Shown: piece after piece, positions 31,645 to 41,994 of the stretch
Layout of the letters: every line of letters starts with the position of its first letter
Numbering within the stretch: the stretch's first letter is position 1
Assembly: GCA_900323505.1 (NCBI GenBank)
Contig: OOIN01000028.1
Coordinates: 620,001-684,000 of the forward strand
Source: Ustilago trichophora
Taxonomy: Eukaryota; Basidiomycota; Ustilaginomycetes; Ustilaginales; Ustilaginaceae
Direction of reading: 5' to 3'
Length of the DNA: 64,000 nt
The notes under the pieces: generated by a model
What the model saw: the letters and a program-made list of their open reading frames with translations, nothing else
Told to the model about the DNA's origin: nothing
The model's database searches: none
Translations under genes and position numbers: made by a program

Positions 31645-32602
31645 TCACTGGGGTCGAGGAGGCATGCCAAAGCTGTTGAGAGTCGACGCAAAGAGGGCAA
31701 AGATGTCACATCAGTCAGCTAAAATTGTGGCTGAGTCAGGAAGCGGGGTTGGGAGCATAATGGAGCAATACTTACCCAGGCGGTGGACGTGGAGGAAAGC
31801 CTCCTGGTGGTGGGACAGGGAATCCGGGAGGAGGTCCACCTGGCATACCGGGGAAGCCGGGTGGTCGGAAGCCAGGAGGAGGACCGGCTGGCATTCCGGG
31901 AGGCGGCACAGGCATACCCGGCATGCCAGGAGGAGGTGGTCTCGCGTACGGCATGGGTCGCGCCATCATCGGAGGTGCAGCACCGGCCATAGGCGGAACT
32001 GCCAAGCCCATACCTCGGCCCATGGGAGCGCCCTTGCCAGGTCCGGGTTGCATCTGAGCACGAGTGAGAATGGAGAGAAGAGCAAAACAAGAGACGAAAT
32101 CAAGTCAGTGGCAGCTCAGTGTTGGCACCGAGTTAAAGTGCAGCAATGGAGGGATGCAAGTGTGCATGCGGTAGCTGATGGTGACGTCGGGATGGAAGCA
32201 AGAAAGTGGACTTACAGTAGGCTGTTTCCTATCATCGACGGGTGGAGGTGCCTCGATGGCCATGCTGACGATGTTCTCTCCGCGAAGAATGAGGAAACCG
32301 AGTGTCCTTTTCTGCTCAAGCATCGCGTGAGAGGCGCTCGTTAATGCACCGGCGTCGTCCTCTTGGTCGTCATCCTCCACGACCGCTTTGCCTGACTTGG
32401 CGGCGGCGGCGGCGGCGGCGCGAGCCTTTGCCTTGCTTGATTTGATCTTCCGATATTCTTGAGAGTCGGCGAGGACCAAGTTCATGTGAGCGTCGAAGGC
32501 GAGCAGCTGACCTACGATCTGACGCGAGTCGTTGAGGGTGATACGTAGCCTGTAGTTGATGAGCGACATCATTTTGCCGCCTTTGGGCTTTGTAGGAGGC
32601 AT
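31645..32602 (-). CDS. SMB1: core spliceosomal protein SmB (three exons)
   Basis: Exons 32602..32216, 32053..31776 and 31672..31645 give 230 aa. The Sm1 motif reads LINYRLRITLNDSRQIVGQLLAFDAHMNLVL and Sm2 reads GFLILRGENIVSMAI; between them is a charged insert containing an alanine run encoded by (GGC)n. The second exon encodes the Pro/Gly/Met-rich tail typical of SmB/SmN. If translation read through the last donor, the protein would end at a TAA overlapping GTAAGT. Using that donor with the CAACAG acceptor gives a 28-nt final exon and the clean ending GFGMPPRPQ, which I prefer. SmB is one of seven Sm proteins forming the ring on U1, U2, U4 and U5 snRNAs in the nucleus. Confidence 0.92.
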
Positions 32603-33429
32603 GATGCGTAGACCAACGCTCTTGAGGCAGCGGCGGACGAGAAACAGGTGAACAAAGATGTGTGTCGTAAAGTGAGGAATGAAAGAAGGCAACAAGTCGA
32701 GGCTATGATCGTTGACTGTCCTGTGGCTTTGTTCAGCCTAGTGTGACTGCGTTGTGCGTAGTTGATCGTGAATGATAGAGATGGAGGTGGAAGAAACGGT
32801 GGATGAAAGTGAGAAGTGAGAGCCAAAAAGACTCGGGAAACGGCGCGAATGTCACGTGTCGCTAAATGTGATTTTTGTTTCCGCTCTTGTATCCAGTGAC
32901 TGTCTTAACACCCCTCTCCAAAAAAAATCTCATGCAATGCTCCTGAATTGCTCCTTGCTCGAGAGTGTACAGTACAGTACAGTACAGTACTGTAGATCCA
33001 GTACAGATCGACCCCGCGCGTGTGTGTGTGTGTTGCTCTGCTCGGCGTGTTGAGCTGGTTGTGTGTGCTTTGTGCTTTGTGTGTGTGTGTGTGCTTTGGA
33101 CCCTAAGTCAGCGAGTTGTATTGTATGCGCTCTGATCCTCTCCTCCTGCTTGATTGACCCCTATTTTGTACTGCGGTCCGCCGCTCGAGCTCGAGCTTGA
33201 GCTTGCTTATTCAGTCCAAGTCCGGTCGATCCTTTGTCTCCAACCTCGTTCTCTTTCCGTCGACCTCTTCTCCATCCCGAAGACCGCTTTCACATAGACC
33301 TTTGGCAGCGCCTCAGCTTCCTTGTAGCCGAGCAAGCCCTTTAGTCCCCGTTGAACTCGACCAACATCACACTGCTCCAACTCTGCTTGGCCAGAGCTGG
33401 GCGCAGCAGCAGCCGCCGATACATTACAA
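32603..33429. other. divergent promoter region with microsatellites
   Basis: The region lies between SmB (-) and the ClC gene (+). It contains a pure ACAGT-type repeat at 32966-32993, GT microsatellites at about 33019-33032 and 33078-33094, and pyrimidine-rich leader sequence before the ClC start. No gene was seen. Confidence 0.55.
32966..32993 (+). repeat. (GTACA)n array, palindromic
   Basis: Tandem five-base units of the TACAG family, ending in TACTGTA, form the longest example in the window of the recurring TGTACAGTAC motif. Confidence 0.85.
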
Positions 33430-36400
33430 ATGGCCGACCACAATCACCAAGTGCATTCAAGCTCAAACTCTGGCATTCAGCCGCGCTCGCAAACCAACCA
33501 CTCTGACAATGACACAGAGTCACACAACCCTGGTCTCTCCATCTCCACTCGACCCAACCCTCACAACCACTTGCCAGAGCATGCTGATCGTCACAATGTC
33601 TATCGTTCCGCTCCCAGCACTGCTCGTCCACGTCTAGCTGGCAGACGCACCATGTCAGCCAAGTCCGAAGTAAGGCGTCTCTCTTCGCTCTTTGTACCCC
33701 CCAACGCCGAGCAACCCGACAATGCTGGCCCTTCGCCTTCTTCGTCTCGTCTTGGTTTCCTTACCAAAGCCATCCCCAGTGCCCTCTCTGCATCTGCTTC
33801 CATCTCATCTCTCACGGAACCACTTAGTCCCATTCGCTCTTTTTACGGAGGTCTCACTGGTCAACGCGCCCCTGGCTCTCGTAAGCGCCGCAAGCAACAC
33901 CTTCGCTCTTACGACGATGCCAAATTCGAAGACGAGATGAATCTTCCCGGATCAGGTGGTAACGGCATCCGTGTCTGGTACGAATCGTACACCACCATTG
34001 ATTGGATCCACGACGCCATCAAGGAAAGCTCCCGCCTCCGTCGCATTCGCAACCTCAAGGGCATCCGCGGCTTGGCCGTCAACAGTTGGGACCGATTGCA
34101 GGGATGGATCATTGTCACCATCACAGGTGTCATCACCGCTCTCATCGCAGGCTGCATCGTCAAGTCAGAGGCCGTCCTCTTCGATCTCAAGGACGGCTAC
34201 TGCGCCAGGGACTGGAGGCTCGCAAAACGCTTTTGCTGCCCTTACGGTGGCGCCCCCGACTGGGATCATCCTTCGCTTGCTACGGTTGCTGCTTCCTCTT
34301 GGTCCTACCGCACCCCTTTCATGCCCAACGTCGCCCCTGCCTCGTCTTCCCCTGCTGATGCCGTCCACTCCATGCTCTCAGGTATTGGCAAGGGCAATCG
34401 TATCCTCAGCGGATGGGCTGCTCCCGTCGCTGGCAGCCCAACCTGGAACAAGATCGCTGCGTCCTCCTTCAACGCAGCCAACACTACCCTGCTTTCTATG
34501 CTCTCGCCCATCGACTCCGAAACCGACGACTGTCCCGGCTGGATCACCTGGGGTCACAAATTTGGCTCGGACAAGACCAAGAACTGGTTTGCTGGCTACG
34601 CAATGTACTTTGTCGTCGCCGTCATCTGGGCTTCCATCGCCAGTATCCTCACCATCTATCTCACATCCAGCGAGCTCTACCTCAAGGACAAGGTCTCTGC
34701 TTCTTCTACTCCAGCTATCATCAACTCGAAACGCTCTGACGACCAACAGGATCGAGACCGCCACGTCGATGAGCCCGATGAGACTACTGCTCTCCTTGAC
34801 CACCAGCAGAACGCACAAGCTTCTCGATCTGAATCGGCACCCGCACCTACACAGAGAGCTGATCGAATCGCTTCCAGGAACTTTGCCCGTCTTGCCAACG
34901 AACAGCGGGCCGAAAAGGCGATCCTTCCTCGAAAGGTGCTCTACTTTGCTACCGGCTCCGGTATCTCTGAAGTCAAATGCATTCTGAGCGGTTTCGTGAT
35001 TCATGGATACCTCGGCTTCTGGACCCTCTTCACCAAGTCGGTCGGTCTCACCCTCTCCGTCGCCTCAGGTCTCTCGCTAGGCAAAGAAGGTCCCTTTGTC
35101 CACATCGCTTCCTGCGTCGGCAACATCGTATGTCGCGCCTTCCCAAAGTACGAGAACAACGAAGGCAAGCGACGAGAGATGCTCTCCTGCGCTTGTGCGG
35201 CTGGCGTCGCTGTTGCATTCGGTGCTCCTGTCGGCGGCGTCCTCTTCTCGCTTGAGGAAGTCAGCTACTACTTCCCAAGCAAAGTCATGTTCCGCTCCTT
35301 CTTCTGCGCCATGGTTGCCGCAGCCACTCTGCGTGCCATTGATCCCTTCGGAACCGGAAAGATTGTGCTCTTTCAAGTTACGTACGACAAGGACTGGCAC
35401 TTTTACGAGATGCTCTTCTTTGTTCTCATCGGTATCTTTGGTGGGCTTTACGGCGCCTACTTTACCAAGCTCAACATGTTCTGGGCCAAGAATGTCCGAG
35501 CCAAGACCTGGATGGCGCGCCACCCGATCATTGAAGTCGTCTTTATCACTGTTGTTACTGCTGCCTTTTCGTTCTTCAACGGATACACACGCATGGGCGG
35601 TGTCGAGCTCATCGCAGATCTCTTCAGCGAATGTCACGAGCACGAATCTCTCGAGGGCTTGTGCGTCTCGCAGCCTTCACAGATCGGACCTCTCGTTCTT
35701 GCCATCTTGTTCGCCATGGTATTGAAGGGTCTTTTGACCATCATCACCTTCGGCATCAAACTGCCTGCGGGTATCTTTATCCCCACTTTGGCAGTAGGTG
35801 CGTGCTTTGGCCGCATCGTGGGACTCCTGGTGCAGTACGTGCAATGGACTCACCCTGACGCTGGCTTCTTTGGCTGGTGCCCAGCTTCCGACTCGGCTTG
35901 TATCGTGCCTGGCGTCTATGCTATGGTCGGTGCGGCGGCTGCGCTGTCGGGTGTCACGCGTACTACGGTTTCACTTGCTGTCATCATGTTTGAGCTGACC
36001 GGCACCTTAACTTACTCAGTACCGGTAATGCTCTCGATCCTCGTGGCCAAGACGATTGCTGATGCACTCGAGCACAAGGGTATCTACGATCTCGTTATTG
36101 ACTTTTCGGGATTGCCATACCTCGACAGCAAAACGGAATACATTTGGAACGGCGTCAACGTCACCGATGCCATGGAGACCGAGGTCGAGGTGATCTGCCT
36201 TGACGCCATCAACACCGTCCAGTCGCTCGGTGAGAAGCTCGATCGTCTCGCCCGTGGATCAGGCTACACCGACGGTGGCTTCCCAATTGTTTCGCGCGTT
36301 GCATCTTCGACGCCGATCCCATCGGAATCGCCTCTTCTCTCGTCGAGCATAGGCTCACTCGCCGATCTTGTTCCCCAAGTCCCCTCTGATACCGCCTCCT

Positions 36401-36786
36401 ACAAAATGGTCGGCTACATTGCAGCCTCGGAACTCGAGCACGCCTTGACCCGCGCTGTCTGCTCCGACCCCGACATGAATCCCGACAACACACGCTGCTC
36501 CTTCAAAAATCTCCCCTTCGTCCGTGCTGAGCACGAAGGCGAAGCAGGCGTCCGCGACTCGGTCCTATTCACCGCATCCGACCCCCTCGATCTGAGCAGA
36601 TATGTCGACAAGGCACCCATCACAGTCCAGATACACAGCCCACTCGAATTGGTTCATCAATATTTCACGCGATTGGGAGTGAGGTATCTGATCGTTGTCG
36701 ATGAGAGGGGATTGTACAGGGGAGTGATTTTCAAAAAGAGTTACCTAAAGTTTTTGGCGGATTTGGAAGCTGAGAGCGAGCACTGA
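33430..36786 (+). CDS. ClC-family chloride channel / Cl-/H+ exchanger with CBS domains
   Basis: Single exon, 1118 aa, from ATG at 33430. A Ser-rich cytosolic amino region of about 200 residues precedes the membrane domain. The ion-selectivity signatures are GSGISE (variant of GSGIPE), GKEGPFVH with the gating glutamate, and GIFIPTLAVGACFGR (G-x-F-x-P), followed by YAMVGAAAALSGVTR. Two CBS modules form the tail; the second ends LIVVDERGLYRGVIFKKS. The family moves chloride across Golgi, vacuolar or endosomal membranes, and yeast Gef1 (779 aa) supports copper loading and pH homeostasis. This protein is about 340 residues longer, mostly through the amino extension and a disordered loop around residues 430-490. 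The compartment is not shown by the sequence. Confidence 0.94.
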   Translation: MADHNHQVHSSSNSGIQPRSQTNHSDNDTESHNPGLSISTRPNPHNHLPEHADRHNVYRSAPSTARPRLAGRRTMSAKSEVRRLSSLFVPPNAEQPDNAGPSPSSSRLGFLTKAIPSALSASASISSLTEPLSPIRSFYGGLTGQRAPGSRKRRKQHLRSYDDAKFEDEMNLPGSGGNGIRVWYESYTTIDWIHDAIKESSRLRRIRNLKGIRGLAVNSWDRLQGWIIVTITGVITALIAGCIVKSEAVLFDLKDGYCARDWRLAKRFCCPYGGAPDWDHPSLATVAASSWSYRTPFMPNVAPASSSPADAVHSMLSGIGKGNRILSGWAAPVAGSPTWNKIAASSFNAANTTLLSMLSPIDSETDDCPGWITWGHKFGSDKTKNWFAGYAMYFVVAVIWASIASILTIYLTSSELYLKDKVSASSTPAIINSKRSDDQQDRDRHVDEPDETTALLDHQQNAQASRSESAPAPTQRADRIASRNFARLANEQRAEKAILPRKVLYFATGSGISEVKCILSGFVIHGYLGFWTLFTKSVGLTLSVASGLSLGKEGPFVHIASCVGNIVCRAFPKYENNEGKRREMLSCACAAGVAVAFGAPVGGVLFSLEEVSYYFPSKVMFRSFFCAMVAAATLRAIDPFGTGKIVLFQVTYDKDWHFYEMLFFVLIGIFGGLYGAYFTKLNMFWAKNVRAKTWMARHPIIEVVFITVVTAAFSFFNGYTRMGGVELIADLFSECHEHESLEGLCVSQPSQIGPLVLAILFAMVLKGLLTIITFGIKLPAGIFIPTLAVGACFGRIVGLLVQYVQWTHPDAGFFGWCPASDSACIVPGVYAMVGAAAALSGVTRTTVSLAVIMFELTGTLTYSVPVMLSILVAKTIADALEHKGIYDLVIDFSGLPYLDSKTEYIWNGVNVTDAMETEVEVICLDAINTVQSLGEKLDRLARGSGYTDGGFPIVSRVASSTPIPSESPLLSSSIGSLADLVPQVPSDTASYKMVGYIAASELEHALTRAVCSDPDMNPDNTRCSFKNLPFVRAEHEGEAGVRDSVLFTASDPLDLSRYVDKAPITVQIHSPLELVHQYFTRLGVRYLIVVDERGLYRGVIFKKSYLKFLADLEAESEH

Positions 36787-37197
36787 ATTGCTCGCTGCCA
36801 GCGCTCGCCCTTTGCCGGATCGGATCTGGAACGCACGCATCGTAAACGCTCACGCACAAGCATACAAGAATCCTTACGCCTCAACCCTCGACGCACAATC
36901 ATTATACCTCTCTTACGCAGTTTCCATATCTTCACGCTTCCCTTGCGCCCTGTTCACGTCCTCTTTCTCGCCTTCTTTCGCATTCGACCAATCTCACGAC
37001 TCTCGCAACATCAGCTTTTCGTCTTGTGCACAGTCGGACCGTTTGGAAACAATGGGGTAGCCAAACACATTCTGATTCCATAGGTAGTATACGAGTATAC
37101 GATATTAAAAGCCCTGCTCTAACTCTAGGTTTGGTGCAGGGCAAACAGCCATAGCGGGTGGAAGAAACGAAATCTAGACAGGCCCCCATAATTAGAT
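36787..37197. other. convergent spacer, no gene seen
   Basis: This is the 3' flank shared by the ClC gene (+) and the unknown membrane protein (-). It is pyrimidine-rich on the plus strand. No feature beyond presumed 3' ends was recognised. Confidence 0.45.
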
Positions 37198-40101
37198 TCA
37201 GGAAAGGCGAGGGTTGTGTTGAGCGTGGTAGCTTTGAAAAACGATCTGGTCCACGGCTGCAAGTGCGGTGCTGCGGTTTTTGGCTTTCTGGACGGCACCG
37301 CGAGCTGTGTGGTGTTGCTCTTCATCGCTTTCAGAGTTGGGGCGGCTGGAGAGTGCTTTACTTCTCTTTGGGGGTGAAGTTTGGCCAGATTCTAAGGAGT
37401 GGTGGGAAGTGTGCAATTGGTGCGGAGGGTGGGGGTAGTGCGGGTGGGTGAATGAGGAAAGTCCTGCATAAGTGATGTCCAAGCTTTGTCTATAGGAGGT
37501 TTGCTGGTGGCTCAGCGGGATTGGTTCGGGGGAGGCGATGCGGAGCGAGGTTGGAAGTTGTGCACCAGTGCCAATGGAAGGAGGTCTAAAGGGCGACGAT
37601 GGCTTAGATGGGGAAGAAGAGGCTCGAGACGGAATTGAGATGGGAACTGAATCAACAGGCTTAGAGACACGCAAAGGCTGTGTGAGGGTGTATGGGTACG
37701 GCTGAGCCGTCTTGCTGGAAGAAGTATTGGCTTCCGCTACTTCTTCAACTTCCATCTGCGGTTTTTCTTTCTTCAACACGCTATGGTGCACCGTGCCTTT
37801 TCGACTCAGTCCAGGGCCCAGCTTCGCCGAAGAAGCGGCAGTCGTGGTGGTAGAGGCGGTTTTGCTACGCTGGACGCCGTCCTTCAAAGCGTATTGTTGG
37901 TGGGGGACATACTTGGCCGTCTTTGCGCGGGCCAGCTTTTCCCTTGCATTCATCTCCCCTGCCTCTTCTTTTTGAGCCGTAGCAACAGCCGCAGAGGGTG
38001 GCAGAGCGCGAATACTAGGAGCATCGGGAGACTTGACCATATCGCTAGGGGTAGAGTAACATGCTACCAAGTCACTGTAGTCTGTAAAAGCTGGTGACTG
38101 ACCTTCCACCTGTCCATTGTTGTTGGTAGCGGATATCGCTTGATGGAGCAGTAGAGATTTGCGTGGAGCCACACTCTGCTCTTTCCTTACTGGGCTTGTG
38201 CCAGCTTCGGAAGGAGAAGGATGGGCGAAAGGCCGGTATACTTGATGAGAGTGCTTGTTGGGGGGGCTGGCGAGCAGGGCTTCCTGCCAGGCAGACGCCG
38301 ACATTGTCTTATGGTGTGTGGCTACCCACGGCTGGTTCGTGGGTTTCACTTGGAGAACGGTGCCCACTCTCCCGAGTTGAGAGCTCTGCTTGGTGGGGGT
38401 GGTAGTTTGATCACATTCCCGATTTGAGTAGGGAGTGTCGTCTGAGCTCATCAAGATGTCGGAATGAGGTCTGTATGGATGACCGACGAAGCTCTCTTCG
38501 TCCTCTTCGTGTTGGGCGGTGGAAGTAAAGTTGGTGAGTGTCTTCCAGACGCCGCTGATTCCCAGCCCGAAAGTCTTGGGAAGGAACCCCGCTGCACCAT
38601 CGGCTTGAGGCTGCGAGGTATGCTTCACGGGAGTGTCGAGATCGAGGTTTGCTTGGTGAGGCTGTGGAGAGATGGGGTCGTAGGTTTTGGATCGGGAGCG
38701 GAGGCCAAAATTCAACAAAGCCGGGCGGAAGGGTGATTCCTTCGGCTGTGGCGGTAGCGGTTTTCTCCATCCCAAGCCCTCCTTGTCCATAAATGGGTCA
38801 TCGTCTTGGTCGTGGTTGCGCAAGCTGGCGTAGCGGGCAGGCGAAGCAGGGCGAGGCTGTTGGTCGAGGTCAATGGATGCAAATTCCTTGGCCTTCATCT
38901 CGCCGGAGCTGACGGAGAGAGTCGTTGCGGGGGAGCTTGCCCAGAGTTGAGTTTTCTCCTCGTATTCAGCCTCATGATTGCGCAATCTGTCGCGGCTCAA
39001 AGCATGTCGCAGTCGACGAGCACCTTTAGTGGGCGCAACGGTGTATCGTTGTCCATCTTCGTGGAAATCCTTTTCATCCCGTCCAATGTAACGGCGCAGC
39101 TTGACAGCAAGCCAGGAATTGCTCTGAACACCCAGATCATACTTTCTCTCGCCCTCGCCTCTTGTTTGGGGAGGCTCGGGCTTGCTTCCCTCTCCCAGCA
39201 ATGCTAGGGACAGGATCTTGAATGTGCCAGGATACTTTTCCTCCTTCTCATCGCCAGCATCAGAGCTACTTCCAAAAGAGCTATCACCATCTGCTTTGGG
39301 CTTAGCATTGGGGTCAGTGTAATGCAGATCGTGCTCCCCTGCCTCCAATTCAGGGGGAAGGACGGGCGTCTTTTCGTACCCCCACATAGTCTTGATTCTT
39401 TGCATCTCGCGTTTCTTGGCTTGCCGAGAGGCTCGTTTGTCATACTTGGCTCGACGAGCGGCTTCGACACGTGAGGCATGGTGGTAACGTCCCCACATGC
39501 GGCCGAACACGGAGAAAAGTAATAGAAGAGAGATGAATACGAGGATTGGTGTGAGGTAGATGAGTTTGAATCCGCCGCTCCCACTACCACCGCTGGCACT
39601 TTTCTCGGGTTTGGGTGTGTTAGAGGGTGCAGAGGAAGACGAAGAGGATGCAAATGAGCTTGAGGAAGCCGAAGAGGATGATGGCGTGGGAGAAGCGTGG
39701 GATGCGGGGTGCAGTGAGGACGCTGAGGGCCTAAGCAGGGCAGTTGCTGTTGGCAACGCTGAGGACGCAGTTTCAGGATCAGCATCTGTAGTAGCGGCAA
39801 GAGACATAGTCGCGGTGAATGCAGACATAGTGACAGGCGCAACAGAGGTCGCAGCCGGAGGCGTCCACAGACCATTGTTGTACGTCTGCGCCGCCGCCGC
39901 TGCATCGCCCTCACTAGCGAGATCTGCTTCGTCGTCCAGCTGTCTCTTGTCGAAGATCAGCGGGTCTACGATGTTGAAGATCTCTCGTGCGGAGTCGCTT
40001 CTGAGTGGAAGAGAGGAGGTTGAGGGAGGTTTGACGTTGTTGCCGAGGCGTGGCTTGGTCGGTTGCCGCTTGCGCCATGCTGGGGATGCGCCTGGCCACA
40101 T
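37198..40101 (-). CDS. unknown single-pass membrane protein, mostly disordered
   Basis: Single exon, 967 aa, from ATG at 40101. No signal peptide is obvious, but a Ser/Ala/Thr-rich segment of about 170 residues precedes one clear membrane helix (LIYLTPILVFISLLLLFSVF, about residues 178-197). A basic cytosolic stretch follows directly (RAKYDKRASRQAKKREMQR). The remainder is a long Ser/Pro/Gln-rich region without a recognisable domain. The layout (Ser/Thr-rich outside, one helix, basic then disordered inside) resembles fungal wall-sensor-like or Mid2-like proteins, but no specific family was identified. Its neighbours, ClC and Tsr2, do not indicate its job. Confidence 0.78.
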   Translation of the reverse strand: MWPGASPAWRKRQPTKPRLGNNVKPPSTSSLPLRSDSAREIFNIVDPLIFDKRQLDDEADLASEGDAAAAAQTYNNGLWTPPAATSVAPVTMSAFTATMSLAATTDADPETASSALPTATALLRPSASSLHPASHASPTPSSSSASSSSFASSSSSSAPSNTPKPEKSASGGSGSGGFKLIYLTPILVFISLLLLFSVFGRMWGRYHHASRVEAARRAKYDKRASRQAKKREMQRIKTMWGYEKTPVLPPELEAGEHDLHYTDPNAKPKADGDSSFGSSSDAGDEKEEKYPGTFKILSLALLGEGSKPEPPQTRGEGERKYDLGVQSNSWLAVKLRRYIGRDEKDFHEDGQRYTVAPTKGARRLRHALSRDRLRNHEAEYEEKTQLWASSPATTLSVSSGEMKAKEFASIDLDQQPRPASPARYASLRNHDQDDDPFMDKEGLGWRKPLPPQPKESPFRPALLNFGLRSRSKTYDPISPQPHQANLDLDTPVKHTSQPQADGAAGFLPKTFGLGISGVWKTLTNFTSTAQHEEDEESFVGHPYRPHSDILMSSDDTPYSNRECDQTTTPTKQSSQLGRVGTVLQVKPTNQPWVATHHKTMSASAWQEALLASPPNKHSHQVYRPFAHPSPSEAGTSPVRKEQSVAPRKSLLLHQAISATNNNGQVEGQSPAFTDYSDLVACYSTPSDMVKSPDAPSIRALPPSAAVATAQKEEAGEMNAREKLARAKTAKYVPHQQYALKDGVQRSKTASTTTTAASSAKLGPGLSRKGTVHHSVLKKEKPQMEVEEVAEANTSSSKTAQPYPYTLTQPLRVSKPVDSVPISIPSRASSSPSKPSSPFRPPSIGTGAQLPTSLRIASPEPIPLSHQQTSYRQSLDITYAGLSSFTHPHYPHPPHQLHTSHHSLESGQTSPPKRSKALSSRPNSESDEEQHHTARGAVQKAKNRSTALAAVDQIVFQSYHAQHNPRLS

Positions 40102-40892
40102 CTTTGGTAGCTCAGCTTGATGTTACTGAGGTTGACGAGGGCTTGCGATAGTTGTAACGATGATGACGGTACAGAGAGAAGAGGATCAATGATGTCTTGA
40201 TCGTCTTTGGATTAACAGAGATAAGAGCAAGAGTTCAGACTGTGAAGGATGAGAATAGCGACAAACAAACACACACAACCCTACACGTCCCATGCTAGGG
40301 CTAGCTGCTACACTACTCTGTCTCTACAAGCAAAGGAGCAAGCCAGGATGCCTGCTACGATGGGCTATGGCTGAGGTGTAGAAGTTTGAAAACCTCCACC
40401 AACGAAGGGAGCATGGACGGAAGAGGATCCGCATCGCTTCGCCGTACTGCAGCGGTGAAATTGAACAACCAGTTGAGACAACTTAGATGGCCACCGAACT
40501 CATGATTCCGGCCTGGATCGACGATGTCCCAGGGTGCACCTGTATGACACCAGCGACCTGCGGAAACTAGCAGGGTTGCATAGTCAGAGAGGAAAAGAGA
40601 AGTGATAGCGAGAAGCAGAATGATATAGCTGGCAGAATGGGACAGCTGTCCGAACAGGCTTATTTCGAATATGATTTATGGCGTTGATTTTCGAAACTTT
40701 TTGTTTTTTTTTTTTTTTGGGCACACAATTTGTGCTGCTCATATAGTATTTGATAGTATGTGGAACACACAAGCAGAAGCGAAGTAATGTGGTGTTGGCA
40801 GAAAGAGGCATGTCTCCAAAAATGGTAATGCTGAAACACGTATAGACACATGAAGATAAGCCTCGAATTTTCCGCAGAAGGCGATGTGCAGT
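40102..40892. other. gene-free spacer
   Basis: The spacer is the upstream region of the unknown membrane protein and the 3' flank of Tsr2. A T-run lies at 40704-40718. No supported gene was found. Confidence 0.45.
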
Positions 40893-41579
40893 TTACTTGC
40901 GGCGTCTTCGCGAAACAACAGTCTCGAACCCGTCCTCATCGACGATGGGCTGCTGAGGTTCCCTTGGCGCTGCCCTAGCCTGATCCTGCTCCAAACCAAC
41001 CCTAGCGCCCTCCCTATCCGCCTCGGTGATTCCACCATGTTGCTGGGCCATGCTCCTTGCGTCTCTCATATCCTCATCTTCACTGTGGCCCTCGACCTCA
41101 TGATCCTGATTCGGCCCTTGCTCGAAAGCCGCCTTCTTGCCTTTCAGCTCTTCATACGCCTTCTCGAGTTCTGCCACAGCGGCCTGGGCACGAGCAAAAT
41201 CATTTCCAGGTGCAAAGATGACGCGATGCAATCCGACAATACGGCCGGCGACCCAATCGGGGGAGCCGTCTTCGAGACGAGCCTCGTACTCGTCAATCAT
41301 ATAGTGCTCGAGAATGTCGGCGAGGTCGTCGAGGTCGGGTTCGAACGCGGAGCCTGGGTTGCCATACTCGTCGCAGAGGTGGGAGAGGAGGTAATCACGC
41401 TTGTCGGCAGAGTCGGAACCACCCCATTCTTCGGCTACGGCGAGTCGCATTGCTGGCCACAGTTCGAAGGTGAGCATGATGGATTTTGCGAAGAGGAGTT
41501 GCTGTGGCGTGGGCGTATCGTCAGCGACACCTGCAGCGACACCTGCTGCGCTGGTGGATGCTAAGGGCTGGACGGACAT
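40893..41579 (-). CDS. TSR2: Tsr2-type pre-rRNA processing protein / Rps26 escortin
   Basis: Single exon, 228 aa. The WGG-family core is visible: a helix with LFAKSIMLTFELWPAMRLAV, then EEWGGSDSADKRDYLLSHLC, then an acidic DLDDLADILEHYM helix. The tail is acidic and ends in the VDEDGFETVVSRRRRK motif typical of Tsr2 proteins. Yeast Tsr2 carries ribosomal protein eS26 to pre-40S particles and is required for 20S pre-rRNA processing. Length and domain order fit the family. The gene is divergent from RIM20, with 415 bp between the starts. Confidence 0.92.
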   Translation of the reverse strand: MSVQPLASTSAAGVAAGVADDTPTPQQLLFAKSIMLTFELWPAMRLAVAEEWGGSDSADKRDYLLSHLCDEYGNPGSAFEPDLDDLADILEHYMIDEYEARLEDGSPDWVAGRIVGLHRVIFAPGNDFARAQAAVAELEKAYEELKGKKAAFEQGPNQDHEVEGHSEDEDMRDARSMAQQHGGITEADREGARVGLEQDQARAAPREPQQPIVDEDGFETVVSRRRRK

Positions 41580-41994
41580 GATTGATTCCTGACCTGCTGT
41601 CCTGCTCTGAAGCCGATTAGAAGATCAAAGGTATGAAGAGCGAGAGGGGAGGATGTATTTGGTTGTCAAGCGGCTAAAGACCATTGCGGGCTTTGGCGCC
41701 CAAAATTGAGAAAAAATTCCACTTTGTGCAGCGTCTGTGCTGATGAGCGTTTTCCGAGTTCCGAGCCTCTTCGGGATAAGATTCTCGATTCTCGATTCAC
41801 GGCCGAAATAAAAGACGTGTTGGGAGAGGCTTGAGGTGGAGGTTTGCTATCAAATGTGCAGCAGCCATCATGGCTTTGTCCTCATCATTCACGGTCTACC
41901 TCCCAACCACTTTGCGACTCTCCATCTTCTACACACCACCATCAACACCCTTTGGGCTGCCCACACATTACAATCTCGGCAGTGAGCACCAAGT
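41580..41994. promoter_or_regulatory. shared divergent promoter region TSR2/RIM20
   Basis: These 415 bp separate the two start codons and must contain both promoters. No TATA box or specific operator could be assigned with confidence. Confidence 0.5.

Noticed and set aside
31664..32344. plus-strand frame opposite SmB
   Set aside because: Arises from the reverse complement of the Pro/Gly-rich SmB tail; no domain.
33956..34987. 343-codon plus-strand frame inside the ClC gene
   Set aside because: Overlaps the ClC frame, Ser/Pro/Leu-rich shadow without domains.
39204..39914. 236-codon frame overlapping the unknown membrane protein
   Set aside because: Arg/Leu-rich shadow frame on the same strand; no independent evidence.
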